Shown one piece after another: positions 33,713-46,593 of a stretch of DNA of 64,000 nt. Positions within the stretch are counted from its first letter, which is position 1; each line of letters opens with the position of its first letter. Origin of the DNA: Hericium rajendrae (taxonomy: Eukaryota > Basidiomycota > Agaricomycetes > Russulales > Hericiaceae); NCBI GenBank assembly GCA_033439255.1, contig CM065885.1, positions 1,860,001 to 1,924,000 on the forward strand. Reading direction: 5' to 3'. The position numbers were made by a program, and so were the translations under genes. The notes beneath the pieces were generated by a model that saw only the letters and a program-made list of their open reading frames with translations, was not told the DNA's origin and searched no databases.

Positions 33713-36700
33713 GTGGGTGGCAAGAAACATTTCTTTGATCCGTCGAATCGCTTCTCTGTACTATCCGACCCCTGTGAGCAATCGTATCCATCGTCTTTGC
33801 GCATGTCCGCTATCACGCCCAACCGTCAGACACCGTCCATTACGCTCCAGGCCAAGATTATCACTACCCCGATCAAGAAACAAATCGACGCTGAGGCACT
33901 TCTCGATAGTGGTGCAGAAGGCATCATTATGCACCCCGAGTTTGCCAAGAAACACCAGTTCCCCCTCAAGAAACTCCCTAAACCCTTTCCCGTTCGCAAT
34001 GTGGACAACTCCGAAAACATCATGGGCTGGGTCCGCTATTCAGTCAACCAGAACATCCGCATTTATGCCAAGGACTCGACGTCCTTCCATGAGGAGACAG
34101 CTGAGTTCTATCTCGTTGATATTGGTGACTACGACATTATCCTTGGGACCGATTGGTTACAGGAACACAACCCTGAAATTGATTGGGTCTCTCGTCGTGT
34201 CGACATGACTCGCTGCCCTCCCTCTTGCACTCTGAATAAACCCCCGGTCAAGAACCTGTCCACTCGCACTGAACGCCGCCACTCAGCCCCTCGTCCACCA
34301 GTCCTCAGCACTGCTGCAGTACTGCTCCCCCCACCTTGCCCCCCTCCATTGCTCCCACTGCCCCCACCATTTGTTGCTGCTCCCCTTCCCAAATATGTGA
34401 TCCCCGCTCGCCGAGTCCAAGGTGTCCGCCTTCGCCGCATCCACCTGTCCAAAGTCCCTGCACGTCTATTCACTGAGGACGATGACCCCCGACCTAATAT
34501 CGATGATGACTGGGTTGAAGAGGGCCTTCGTCTAGCTGGTGTTCTCCCTGACTGGGACACACCACCCCCACCAGACGACGACCCCGACTATCAACACACC
34601 ATCCGTATCCGTCGCTCTTTCACCAATGCCCAGAAACTGGCGGAGCGCGTGGCCACTCGTGTTGCAGAGAAGTCCTTTGCTGAGATGGTTCCCCCTCAGT
34701 ATCAGGATTTCCAACCCGTCTTCGACGAGGAATCCTCCCATCGCCTCCCCGAACGTCGCCCTTGGGATCACGCCATTGACCTGAAAGATGGTTTTGAACC
34801 CCGTTCATGCAAGGTCTATCCCATGGCTCCTACCGAGCAGGAAGACCTTGATTCATTCCTTGATGACCAGGTCAAGAAAGGCTACATCCGTCCTTCCAAA
34901 TCCCCTATGGCGAGTCCCTTCTTCTTTATCAAGAAAAAAGATGGAAAACTACGCCCCGTCCAGGACTATCGCACCCTCAACAAAGGCACCATCAAGAATG
35001 AATATCCCCTGCCCCTCATCTCTGAACTCGTTGACAAGCTCAAGGGTGCCAAAGTCTTCTCCAAGATGGACGTTCGTTGGGGTTACAACAACGTTCGCAT
35101 CAAGGAGGGCGACGAATGGAAAGCCGCCTTCAAAACCAACCGCGGTCTCTTTGAACCCCTGGTGATGTTTTTTGGTCTTACCAACTCCCCTGCCACGTTC
35201 CAAGGAATGATGAATGAACTTTTCAAGGATCTCATCGACACGGGCAAAGTCGTCATCTACATGGACGATATCCTCATTTTCACCGAAACCCTCGAAGAAC
35301 ATCGCGACCTTGTGCGCAAGGTCCTCCAACGCCTCCAGGACAATGACCTCTTCCTCAAACCAGAGAAGTGCTCATTCGAGCAGCCCTCAGTTGAGTTCCT
35401 CGGTCTCATCGTCTCCCATAACACGCTCGCCATGGACCCCGTCAAGGTTGCAGGCATTGCTGAATGGCCTGCCCCTCGTAACGTCAAGGACGTCCAGTCC
35501 TTTGTTGGCTTTGGCAACTTCTATCGACACTTTATCCAGGACTTCTCCAAAGTTGCTCGTCCCATGTTTGACCTTACCAAGAAAGACCATCCTTGGGCCT
35601 GGTCTGCTGAATGTCAACATGCCTTTGAGGCTCTTAAAGCTGCGTTCACCTCGTCCCCAGTCCTTATCATGCCTGACCCGTCCAAACCCTACCTGGTTGA
35701 GGTCGATGCCTCAGACTATGCCACAGGAGGTATCCTATCCCAGCGCGGGGAGGACGAGCAATGGCACCCTGTTGCTTACATCTCCAAGGCCTTCACCGCC
35801 CCCGAACGCAACTACGACATCTATGACAAGGAACTCCTGGCCATCATCCGTGCCCTCGAAGCCTGGCACCACTACCTGGAAGGTTCTCCCCATACTGTGG
35901 AGATCTGGACCGACCATAAGAACCTGGAATACTTCAAGTCTGCCCAAAAGCTGAGTCGTCGTCAGGCTCGCTGGGCTCTCTTCCTCACTCGTTTCGACTT
36001 CACCCTGATCCACAAACCCGGTATTCATCACCGGCCAGATGCCATGTCGAGACGACCTGACCATAGAGAGGGGGTGGACGACGACAACTCCGATCGTGTC
36101 CTCCTCGACCCCAAGTACTTCCAGATCCGTGCTACACGTCCAGCTGCTGTCAAGTCCATTGGCAATGCTGATCTTCGCCAACGCATTCGCAATGCCAAGA
36201 CCAAGGACATTGAGGTTGTTCAAGCCCTTGATGTGATCCTGAACAATGGTCCTCGTTCCCTCGTCAAGAACCTCCAAGAATGGAACTACGAGGATGGCCT
36301 CATCCTCTTTCGTGGCAAAGTCTACATCCCTGCTGACAAGGACCTTCGTCGGGACATCGTCAAGCTGCATCATGACACCCCCATGGCTGGTCACCCAGGA
36401 TGCTACAAGACCTATGAGCTCCTCAGTCGCAACTACTGGTGGCCCGGTATGTCTGTCTTTGTCCGTGATTATGTTGATGGCTGTGCTACCTGCCAGGCCA
36501 CCAAGGTTCAAAATCACCGCCCTCATGTTGAAACAATTCCCAATGCCATCCCTACCCGTCCCTTCCAAGACATTACCTCGGACTTCATCGTCAAACTCCC
36601 AGAATGCCAAGGCTATGACTCCATCAATGTGGTCGTCGACCGTTTTACAAAGCATGTCTCCTTCACTCCTTGTAAAGAGACCATTACCAGTGATGGCACA

Positions 36701-37819
36701 GTCGACATCCTTTTTGACAGGATTTATCGGAACTACGGCCTCTGGGAACGCCTCATCTCTGATCGTGGCCCACAGTATGCAGGCAAAGTCATGCGTGGCG
36801 TCTTCGACAAACTTGGTATCAAGTCCTCCCTCAGCACCGCCTATCATCCACAGACCGACGGCGAGTCAGAACGCGTCAATCAAGAACTCGAGCAGTTCCT
36901 TCGTACCTTCTGCAACTACCGTCAGGATGATTGGGTCCAATGGCTCCCTTATGCTGAGTTCTCGCACAACCACCGTATCCACAGCGCCACTAACCGAGCT
37001 CCATTTGAAATGCTCCTCGGCTATATTCCCACTGCCATCCCCACTGTCAACCCCACATCGTCTACACCCGCCGTCGAGGATCGTTTCCGTCACCTTGAAC
37101 AACTTCGCACTGAGGTCCAGGCCAGCCTTCAAACAGCTGCTGATCTCATGAAGCGCAACAACCAGGACCATATGCACGACACCATCCACTTCCAGGTTGG
37201 TGACAAGGTCTGGCTCGATGGCAAGAACATCAAAACCACGTGACCCAAAGCTAAGCTTGCTGATCGACACCTGGGACCTTTCGAAATCACTGACGTCCTG
37301 GGCCCAGTCTCTTATCGACTGAAGCTACCGCCCACCTGGCGTATCCACCCGGTGTTCCACACATCCCTGTTGTCCCCTTACAAGGAAACCGACGCTCATG
37401 GTCCCAACTTCCCTGCACCACCACCTGACCTTGTGGAGGGCGAGGAAGAGTATGAAGTTGAGTCTGTCCTCGATGCTCGTCTCACCCGGAACAAACGCGG
37501 CATTGAATATCTCGTCAAATGGGCAGGCTACCCTGATTCGGAAAATCAGTGGCTTTCACGTACCTCCCTTTCCAATGCCCATGGTGCAATCACCAACTTC
37601 TACACCCGCCATCCGCATGCACTCAAGGCTCCCAATCTTCGTGGACTCATCTACCTCGACCCCGTCCATGCTCATCACGCACTCCAGGCGAAAGTGCGTC
37701 TTAGAGAGGGGGTGATGTCACGGATCGCTCCATTTCTCTCCGCCTTCTTCTCTGCCATCAAGGCATCGCGTCGGTCATGTGCTCCAGCAGCCCCATCACA
37801 TGTTCACTTCCTCACATGA
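33713..37819 (+). pseudogene. pol: pol of gypsy copy 2 (PR-RT-RNaseH-IN-chromodomain)
   Basis: Protease DSGAEG, reverse transcriptase YMDD, RNase H EVDASDYATGG, integrase finger and core (TSDFIVKLPE, DRGPQY, HPQTDGESERVNQ), GPY/F-like module and chromodomain (EYEVESVLDARLTRNKRGIEYLVKWAGYPDSENQW). Runs into the 3' LTR. Nearly whole; about one break. Confidence 0.88.
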
Positions 37820-38138
37820 CCTGGGGCTATCCTTCACCCATGCCCTTGTTCCCCTTTGGGACATCCTATTGTTCTCCCTCCTATTGTTCTCCTTTTGGCC
37901 ACCATTGTTCTCACTCTATTGTTCGACCCGTTATGGTGTCCATTGTTCTTTTCCCATTGTCGTCCCAGTACTTATAGGCTCCCTGTCGCTCGCCTATTTC
38001 CCTAGATTGTCCATTTCGTCTGTACCGTACTGTACCTCCAATACAGGTCACTGCGCTGCTAGTCGCTCTCTGCTCTCTCACTCCCATCATCGCTGGTGAC
38101 TTGGGTGGTTCTCTGCTGTCTACGACCGAGTCTTGACA
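37716..38138 (+). repeat. 3' LTR of gypsy copy 2
   Basis: 423 bp, matches 31038-31460 throughout as far as I can see by eye. Confidence 0.95.
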
Positions 38139-38143
38139 CCGAT

Positions 38144-41100
38144 CAGGAGGAGCTGATGAGAATCGCGAGGAGCTGACAGCGAGCGCGCTCTTATGGACTT
38201 CAGGCCGGCCTTGTCCGTAAACGTGGGCGCTCTGCTACTCCGCTATAAATGTACTGCCCTTGAAATGATCAGTTGAGGCAGCAGTGAATGTATGAACGGT
38301 AAGTTAGACTACTGTGGCGCACAAATATCATTTCTGATTTTATCTCTGACACAGGACTACCATCAACTCTCGGCCAGTGCGACAATTCCATTATATCCCA
38401 TGCAGTGCTTCAAAATGTACTACACACCCAAAATGCACTACAACAGGGGAGCCACGCACGGCTACGGTGAGCACCTCTACTGAGCCGACCTTGAAGAGCA
38501 GTAGCTGATTGGGTAGCCTGCACCGCTTCGCTTTTTGTCCGTATTTTGGCGGTAGACCTCACGTCCACTGCTCAGCCATCAAATCACCACCCACCAGCAT
38601 TCTGAACTCGACTGAGTTTGAAAGTACTACCGCAGACATCTGGTTCTACGGTCTGAACTGAACTTGAGTCGTGCCATGCCTCTGATTACCGTATCCTCCG
38701 AGCAGGCGCTTCCATCCTCATCTTCCACGATGCGATGCTGATGAGGACAGAATAAACGATGCCCAACGGCTACCAAGCTCCATCTATAGCTATGAAAAAG
38801 CTTGCTGTGTAGTCATTAATGTCCCTCATCATGGTCGGGAGTCTGTGCTGGCGCCCATGAAGATCACATAAATGTGCACGAACAATGGCTTGCGGCTGGG
38901 ACTTGTGCTTCCACCATGGATCCGTCACAAAGGCAGACCCCATAGTAGCAGGCATGCGCAAGTTCATCAGACAAGTTAACACACGGTCAAACAGCCATAG
39001 GATGGTCATCACTCCAAACACGGTTCAATGACTATTGGGCCCTGCGAAAGCCCTGCTTATAAGCGACTGTCATGCCAACTACTGATATGGAGACCCGGCC
39101 GTTCGCTCTGCTGAATCATCTCACAGCTAGCTGGAGAAAAGAAGCGCCATCTGTCCTGCTCAGTACTATAAGTACCCGTGGCGTCAAAGTTATTGAACCT
39201 TATAGATACCCTCCCTGATGCCGTACCCCCTCATTGCAGATGTCTATGTCTCAAGACCTCTCATCTCTCCCTCTCGACAGACCTACTCCCTATCCAGATG
39301 GCCTTTTCCGTGAAATCTTTGGTGCGTCCGGTACTTTGGGACTCGACATTATGCTCATGTCTATAAATACATTACGTGTCAGGTGGCACACTGATATGTT
39401 GCATGCTCATGCTCGTCCTCTATGGACTATCGGTGTTGCAGGCAAGCGGTCCTCAGCTCTACGTGTCATTAGCTTGAATCTCATCGAAGATATACTTGTA
39501 CTACCTGAATTATCCGGATGATCGCCGGGTGCATAAAGTATTGGTAAGTAATATTTGGCAGTTCTGTGCGACGTCTTGTTTAACTATCGATCAGGTCACA
39601 GTGCTATTGTTGGTACTGCCGGTCGTGGTTTCCAGCCCGCTCTGACGATGTGCGAAACAGCTGTACATCAACGTTGCATGTCATCTTTGGTAAGCATTCT
39701 CTCCTACCCCTAGAGTCGTATTGAACAGCCTCATGGACAGCTTGCGATTCCATGTATCACTACACGGTGCATCTCACTGTAGGACTGCATCTGAAACGGA
39801 ACTAAAAGCTTTTATCTGTCTCTAGATCATCACATACCACAACCCATTGCTATTGATCAGCGGATATTGGTATGTATGTCTCGTCGTTACGTTGTTTTAG
39901 CTCCGATTGAACAACAATTTCCATTGCTAGGTCACTTTATGCATGAGCATTCTGCTGTTCCCATTCTTCCATTTACTAACGGTTCTGCTTGCGTAGGCAG
40001 CCCCTGGAACTGGAGTGGGCTTGCATCAGCAAAACACTTTGATTTATGACTGACCTTTTTTTTCAGGTTTTTATCTGCTTTCTAGTCCAATCGTGAGCTT
40101 TGTCAAATTTTTGTGGACCTACATGATCATCGAATTACGGTCAATTTCAGGTTCTATACGCGGATGATCTACTATCGTCGGTGCATCTGTGCCTTTTTTT
40201 GTATACTTCTCACATGCATTGTTCGAGCAGTGACAAAAGGCACCTGGCGTTTGCTCCTGGCCACAATACTTGTATGCAGCATTTCATGGGCTCAGGTCGA
40301 CTGCGAGTCAAAGCTGATTCATTATTAATATAGGTATTGTTGATCTTTACGCAAGTTGGTAAGCATGTGTTCACTGACAACGACTATAATCTAAGAGGGG
40401 ACTATGTTCTAGGTTTTGGAATTTGTACGCGAATAGGTTCCTTTGTTGATGTTCTTGACTAATTCAATCACTACAGTGACGAATGTTAGATCATCAGTCC
40501 TTATTTAGTCCTTGCTAGATCTTGCTTCGATCAAACATTAGATTCCGTGAATGGGACATCACGAACCTGTCAAGCATTGCTGTAGGATTCAACTAGCCTT
40601 CTCCCGATCACCAAGACTAATTTATTCACTAGCTCAGCTCGATCGTTCCAATGATTGCTGCCAGGGTTGCATCAGACTTGGTCACTGCGCTATCACTTTG
40701 CATTTGCTTGCGTCACGCACAACAGGGGAACTTCATCAAGTGCGTTTCGCGGTACTTTTGATCCCTTATTTATTAACGCACCTCTGACTCCCTTGAAAAG
40801 ATCAGCGAAATTGGTTCATACCTTGATCATTTTCTCTGTGAACAGATTCCTACTGACTATGTATGTACAAATTTTGGCATGCCAGATTATGCTGCTGAAA
40901 TAGCACAGGGTAGTTGTTGTTGTCCAAATGATAGTGGTGAGTTTCCCTGTCGTGCCAGCAGGTCTTTTTGACTGACCAACTTGAATGACTAGCTCATCTA
41001 CTCACCCACTAGCACTTGGGCTCTGCCAATAGACTACGTCAGCGTTCATTGTAAGCTCTCCTCAACCATAAAAATTGGCATCCTCATTCCCTTCGCAGTG

Positions 41101-41642
41101 TATGTGAACAGCTGACCACATGCGCAGCATCGGCGAAAATGGCACGGAGCAATCTGATTTCCTGACCACAGGCCATGGCATCGAGTTCGAACGTCCGCAG
41201 ATTGTCACCACGAGCAGAGACAGACATTCAGTGAATGTTGAATTGACCCGCACGAGGACCACGGAGGAAGTGGGGATTGATATGGTGGACTCTGTCAAAG
41301 ATCATAACCCGGACTGTACTATGGTATGGATTATCTCTTAATCGAAGTCTCACCGGCTATGCTGATATATCTTTATGTAGATATCGGCTGTTTAAATCAT
41401 ATGTTATATTCAACCAGTATAATCTTCCTCCTCGCTCACACCGCGCGAAAGGCGTAGGCCATCACAGCCGTAGAGTTTGCTTGCATCATGGAACTGCGGG
41501 CGGCTTGTCAGGAGATCGGAAGACGATAAGAGGAGAACATATTCAAGGAACCAGGAGGACAAGGCAGGCCGTCAGCGCAAAGGAAAAAAGAAAAAAATGC
41601 ACGCGCATCGCTCATGCACAAGAGGTGCGAATCTCAGTTGAT
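38144..41642. other. No recognisable gene; possible decayed coding pieces
   Basis: Short frames separated by intron-like GTAAG..AG borders (for example 39234-39521 +, about 39600-39690 +, 41120-41341 +, 39021-38770 -), none matching a family I know. The stretch 39.5-41.0 kb is comparatively AT-rich. No terminal repeats identified. Left end abuts the gypsy duplication; right end is the hAT target site. Confidence 0.5.
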
Positions 41643-43248
41643 TAGGGTTCGACACGAGTGCACTCGCGGGTGACTCGGATCCGAACCCGCGGGTTATTGG
41701 CCTGGCCAGAGGTCGGACCTGGATCCGGACAGGTTTGCGCCACCGGGTGATCCGGAGCCGCGGGTCAGGTACCTGCGATGCCACAGGTTACCCGCAGGTC
41801 AGACTCACTTTCATCATTGCCCTGCTACAACAACCTTCCCATTCTTCATCGCTAGCCTGCGTTAGGCTACGGAGCTTGAGGACGTGCAGGAATGATGTCA
41901 TGAGCAATGGGCCGGTGTTTTAGGTAAGTGGTGAAGTCTTTACTTTCATTCTACTATGCTAATATCAGAGTCTCGCTCGTAATAACGAGCGAGACTCGCT
42001 TTTCGTTAATTTTTCGACGTTTACGACACGTCGTGATCCTTTGACATTTCGCATCACCTCTCGTGCACCGCCTACGCCCCTGCTTCCAATTGCACTCTCA
42101 CAATGTCCTCATCAACACGTCAAACCCGTGCCCCACACCCATCGTCCACGAACCGCGCTCATGTGCGCGACGTTCTACCTCCCGCTCACCACTCCGAGTG
42201 TTCGCACGTCCAGACGTAGCGCGTCGACGGCCCGCAACAAGAATGGTCGAGCCTCTTTGCTGTAACAACGAGGTCGATCGCTATTGGTTTATCACCCGCG
42301 CGGGACTGCACGCGCCGATCTCGACATTCGCCTCCGTGTCCCTCTCACCATCCTCACGCCCTTCAACAGCGAGCAGTTGGCCGCACATGGCTCTGCATGC
42401 CGACAGCGTGCACATATGCACACATGCCTGCTGCTCACGCCCCATCTGCGCCTCATCATCAATGCCTCCGTGCCCCATTCGGCATGGGTATCGCGCGTTC
42501 AGGTTGCCCGCACGTATGTCGCAAATCAACGCACTCGCGTCTCGCTTTGAACACCACATGCTCACGTCCCTATCGCTCATGCCCCGCCAGTGTAAGCACG
42601 TGAATGTGCCCCCGACCGCCTACCCCCGTCGCCACACATACGTTTATGCATGCCAGGATGTGCACGCTGCCACGTGCGCCACATGGCGCATGGACGCATC
42701 ACGCTTATCCCCCACTCGTGTCGCGAGTGACAACTCGTAAGATACAGCGGCGTGGAGGCAGCATGCACCAACTTCAATACCATGCTCGTGTCCGCCTCAC
42801 CTCCATATGCCCCTTCACAGCATGCCATCGCCCGCGCATGGCTTCGTATACCTGCGAAGGGACACCCTGCGCTCACGCCCCGTTAACGCACGCATGTGTA
42901 TACCGGTGAGCCTCAGTGATCATGCGCAGAAGCACTGGCGCAGGCAGTAGTAAGTAAATAAGGTGGCGGTGGTGACTCGAAGAGGGTTGAGTACATTACA
43001 CATATAGATTGAACAGTTCATGTATCTACAGTAGATGTACATACTTGATTAATATACTCAATAAATACTGGACCACAGGTCACCTGCGGGTCACTCGCGA
43101 GTTTGTGCATTTTAGCAAAAGCTTGACCTGGATTCGGACGAGTCTCAGCCACCGGGTGATCCGGATCCGTGGGTCAGGAACCCGCAGGTAAATTTCGCGG
43201 GTATACCTGTATTGACCTGCGGGTGACTCTGACTCGTGTCGAACCCTA
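41643..43248. mobile_element. Non-autonomous hAT transposon, 1.6 kb
   Basis: Inverted ends TAGGGTTCGACACGAGT at both termini, followed by repeated GCGGGT/ACCCGC subterminal words, and a perfect 8-bp target duplication CAGTTGAT at 41635-41642 and 43249-43256. End sequence, 8-bp duplication and short subterminal motifs are typical of hAT. No transposase: the interior (41840-42920) is CA/CG-rich with only accidental-looking frames. Contains a 13-bp-stem hairpin at 41968-41997. Confidence 0.9.
41968..41997. repeat. Perfect 13-bp stem, 4-nt loop hairpin
   Basis: GAGTCTCGCTCGT, loop AATA, ACGAGCGAGACTC, inside the hAT element. Confidence 0.85.
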
Positions 43249-43256
43249 CAGTTGAT

Positions 43257-43960
43257 TGAGGTGTTTGCAGCATAGAGCAGGTTCGCGCTGAGCACAGCGA
43301 AGTAGGTCTGCAGACCATGAGCCTGCGGTCGCGGTCGGCAGCAGGACAACGTGGCAGCGCAGACTACGATGATCGGCTCATCGGCTATGCGACAGTGCAA
43401 TGCATGCGCGGGACGCTGTAGCGACGGCTTCGCAAGGATGTGGTCCTAACTCCTGCAGGATCTCAAGGACCGTCGGCAACCGCAGCAGTGTGACGAGCTG
43501 CATCTTCCCAGTCACGAGCGGCCCACAGAAGAAACAAGCAAAGTTCCTGGTGGTTCGTGGCCACATCTCCGTCGACGAGCAGCACCTTCACGATCTCTTG
43601 TCTCTGGGCAGCGCGTCGTCCTGCGGCGGTCCTTGCACCACACAATCTTCACTGACGACGATGCTTGTCTCAGCAAGACATCAGTAGCCTCGCGCTGCGC
43701 TTGCGACAACGACTTCTACGGCGCGAGGTTCGTCTCGTCCAGCACAGCTTGACCAGGCATGGTAGTAGCACCCACTTGTCGCAGCTGCGAGCGGGCGAGC
43801 AGTACGTCGATTAGGGAAGAAAAGGGGCGAGCGCGCGTCTTTCTCCAGCCTCTTGACCTCTTGGAGACAAGTTGCCCCTCGTAGATGAGAGGGCCACGGT
43901 AGCAGACATCGTTGATCGTGGAGTCGTCTGTCGTCGCCATGCTCATGGTGCTGCGGGTGG
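43257..43960 (-). pseudogene. MRG/Eaf3 homologue remnant (copy B)
   Basis: On the minus strand, pieces in several frames follow MRG order: TINDVCYRGPLIYEGQLV (about 43917-43870, chromodomain start), EIVKVLLVDGDVATNHQELC (about 43593-43535), LVTLLRLPTVLEILQEL (about 43500-43450), and GLQTYFAVLSANLLYAANTS (about 43320-43262). Heavily frameshifted and internally deleted. The right hAT target duplication (43249-43256) lies beside its 3' end. Divergent from mago copy B, the same arrangement as copy C. Confidence 0.7.
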
Positions 43961-44223
43961 GACGATATTGGGATGCAGCGAGATTAGAGAGCTTGTACCA
44001 GTGCGATTCAGCTTCAGATGTATCCACTTGGTAACTTAGTGAACTAGAGTACTTTAACTTACTTCAGTTCGAGCCTCGAGGCGCGTTGTTGATGCATTGT
44101 TTGGCACTGATGACGTCGGCAGGTCCATGCTTCATCTGATTACGGTCCCCAAGTCAGAGTCTCACTGCTGTCTGACCGTCACCAAGCGACTGCTTGTTGA
44201 GACGTTGAAGTACAGCACCTGTT

Positions 44224-44525
44224 ATGCCTACTTACGGCTCCACTGGGGTCCTTCTACCTGAGGTATGCAACCCTAAATCTCGAATATATAAACATCTGAT
44301 CATTTTCAGTGATCAGATACGGGTGGGTATCCTTGTCGAGCTACATGGTTGTGTTCTTTTGCTCATGGGCACACGCGCTGGCATTCTCCTGCAGCTCCAG
44401 GCGGTCGGATAGCATGGCTACGAGTTCCTCGAATTGGGATACCCGCATGGTCATCTCCGATATGCAAACAACTCGAAATACTTACCGCAACGACTCGCTG
44501 GTCCAGATGGAGAGTACGTACAGAG
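44224..44525 (+). pseudogene. mago: mago nashi homologue remnant (copy B)
   Basis: First exon from ATG 44224 ends in LLPEV/FYLR-like sequence before a GTATGC donor, as in copies A and C. The second block (about 44406-44510) reads HGYEFLELGYPHGHLRYANNSKY and, after a frame change, YRNDSLVQME, matching Mago [29 protein letters not shown]. No later exons identified. Confidence 0.75.
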
Positions 44526-46593
44526 CCTTTAAGCTGCAACAGTGCGCTAACCTTCTTCATTTGCATTCATTCATCTTCCGCGCATTCGCCTCTTCTACAT
44601 TTGTCGAAAAGAATAATAGAAACCAAGCCGCCGCCGACGAATATGGCGAATACGCCTCATGTACTTTTTCGACTTGGCTTCATCTCAATGTGTGCGCTGT
44701 ATCATGTGCGATCTGATGTAGTTGTCCTACAACGGCCCGCGGTGATGTGAACGGTCTTCCAGCTGGTGGTCTTTTCCTAGCGTCTAGTTCGGCAATCCAT
44801 CTGATATTTGTCAGGAGCCCTGGCTGAGCTCGCATTTAATGGCCCGAAATCCATACTGCCGGCATGATCATGCTGAAGGCGTTACTCGTAGGTCATCCAG
44901 AGGATATGCACATCCAAAAGGTGGTCCTCCTCAACTGAGCCATGATGTAGGCAGCATCCGGTGAGTTCGCCTCCTGCTTTGCAAAGTGCTAGCTTGACGC
45001 GATCGCACAAATAGGGCGTCGGAGTCTCAGACCCACATTCACCCGTCCTGCTGGAAATCTCATTGTCTCCTCATCTCAGAACCAATATACCGCAGCAACG
45101 AGCATCTTTCTGCCGTTTCCGCAGTGAGCTCTCAACGTAGTCATTCGACAATGACCTCTTGTGGATCTTCATTCTGACCAGACATAGCATCGTATTGGCA
45201 GTGTCCCACGTACGACGGGATCATGCAGACATCACGCTGGAATCTCTCATTCTGTCTGAAATTGAACCACGGCCTGTTGCAGACCCAATGGCACAGCACG
45301 AACAAGACGGGCCATTGAAAGATCAATGTCAGGGATCGCATCCACGACAGAATTGAGCATTTCCCTTTCGATGACCCCACCGTACTAGCGAACAGTCACA
45401 ATAATTATCCCTATGAACTCGATTCGGGCGGTTCCGAATTCTGTGGGTAGCATGCTACATCGACTACGGCTTTAGCTGATCAGCCAGGTATACGTCTCAT
45501 CCAGCCCTTCCCTTGGTGTCTTCGGTGTCGAACTCAAACCTTTCACTGAGGCTTTTACGGAATACGGCACCGTTTCGAAGGCAACCCTACCCTCATGCAT
45601 GTCGACAGTGATCCTCGGCGCGGCGGCTTCATTCTGACAGCAGGCAGACGCATCCCACTCACCCCGCGCCTCTCGCTCTCCTCGGACACGCACCTCAGCA
45701 CGAATTTGCATTCCATCTGCTCTCTGTACCAGCACGCACTCTCCCTCGACCTGCGTGCCCACTCGATTCGCTCTGCGTCATCGTGTTCAAACTGTCTATC
45801 TTCTTCGCGAAGGCGTTGGCGCGGCATGGGGCACCTCGTGGATGAATACGGCCTGAAGGACTACGGGCTCGTTTCGTACCCGTAGGCGTACCTGCGAGGG
45901 TATGCCCCCAGCGGGATGGGGTATGTTTGGCCGGAACGAGACGCTGTTATTCCAGAAGCAGCGGGGGTGCCTCGAGCGCGAGAACCAGGTTACGACACAG
46001 ACGTGGTTGGCGGACATCGAGACGGAGGAGTAGTGGGTGGATCTGGTTGTCAGGCTCGTGGAGTGGGAGAGCTGCGAAGATAGGATTGAGGTACGAGGGG
46101 CGTTGGATGGGTGTAGGTGGGTGAGTTACCTGGAGATGTACGTGCCCCTTAGTATTCTCCTCTGCTGCACGACATTTAGCTTTGTCCAGCTTTGTGATTC
46201 ATCTCATGTACATAACGTGCATTTTAATATGCAACAGCAGGATGTCACAGTTTTTTAGCATCTCATACGCTCACCATTTTCCAGATTGTCAGCGTTGGAC
46301 GAGTAGGAGTGCAGTTTGATACGGCTCGAATCGGGCCTGTGGGCCTTTTGGAATCTGCGCATTTGCGGCCGATCTCAAGCGCTGACGATCGGCCCTGGGG
46401 AAGAAAGTACCAGGCGCCTTGTGCGGGCCTGCGGTGATAGCAAGGCTGGCGCTTACAGTCGGAGAGCTGAGTGGGTTGCCTGCCACTAGGACCACGAAGC
46501 ACTGTCCTCAGCTTTCGACCCACGCTCACCAGCACATCGTCGCAAGCACTTTCAAACGCTACCTATCTCTGAACTCAACTTCTCATACTGAAC
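44526..46593. other. No recognised gene; leader of the NLR gene at right end
   Basis: A plus-strand frame 45595-45885 and a following GWGMFGRNETLLFQKQRGCLERE stretch (about 45915-45985) look coding-like but match no family I know. 46470-46593 is the leader of the NLR gene, with a partial duplicate near 29540 and 30034. Confidence 0.5.

Larger units (their letters stand above)
31038..38138 (+). mobile_element. Ty3/gypsy chromovirus, copy 2
   Basis: 7101-bp element of the same family as copy 1, opposite orientation. LTRs 31038-31460 and 37716-38138 (423 bp each) look identical by eye. Target duplication CCGAT at 31033-31037 and 38139-38143. A primer-site candidate TGGACAATCTC starts at 31463, and a purine tract AGAGAGGGGGTGA (about 37703-37715) precedes the 3' LTR. 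Looks nearly whole, with about one break in pol. Very young by LTR identity. It inserted into the uS10m copy A remnant. Confidence 0.95.

Noticed and set aside
40150-40190. VLYADDLL, a reverse-transcriptase-like YADD motif
   Set aside because: Isolated motif; no neighbouring RT blocks in any frame, many stops around it. Most likely chance.
42063-42740. 225-residue frame inside the hAT element
   Set aside because: Composition follows the CA/CG-rich filler (His/Pro/Arg/Ser), no hAT dimerisation or catalytic motif, and a competing frame on the other strand.
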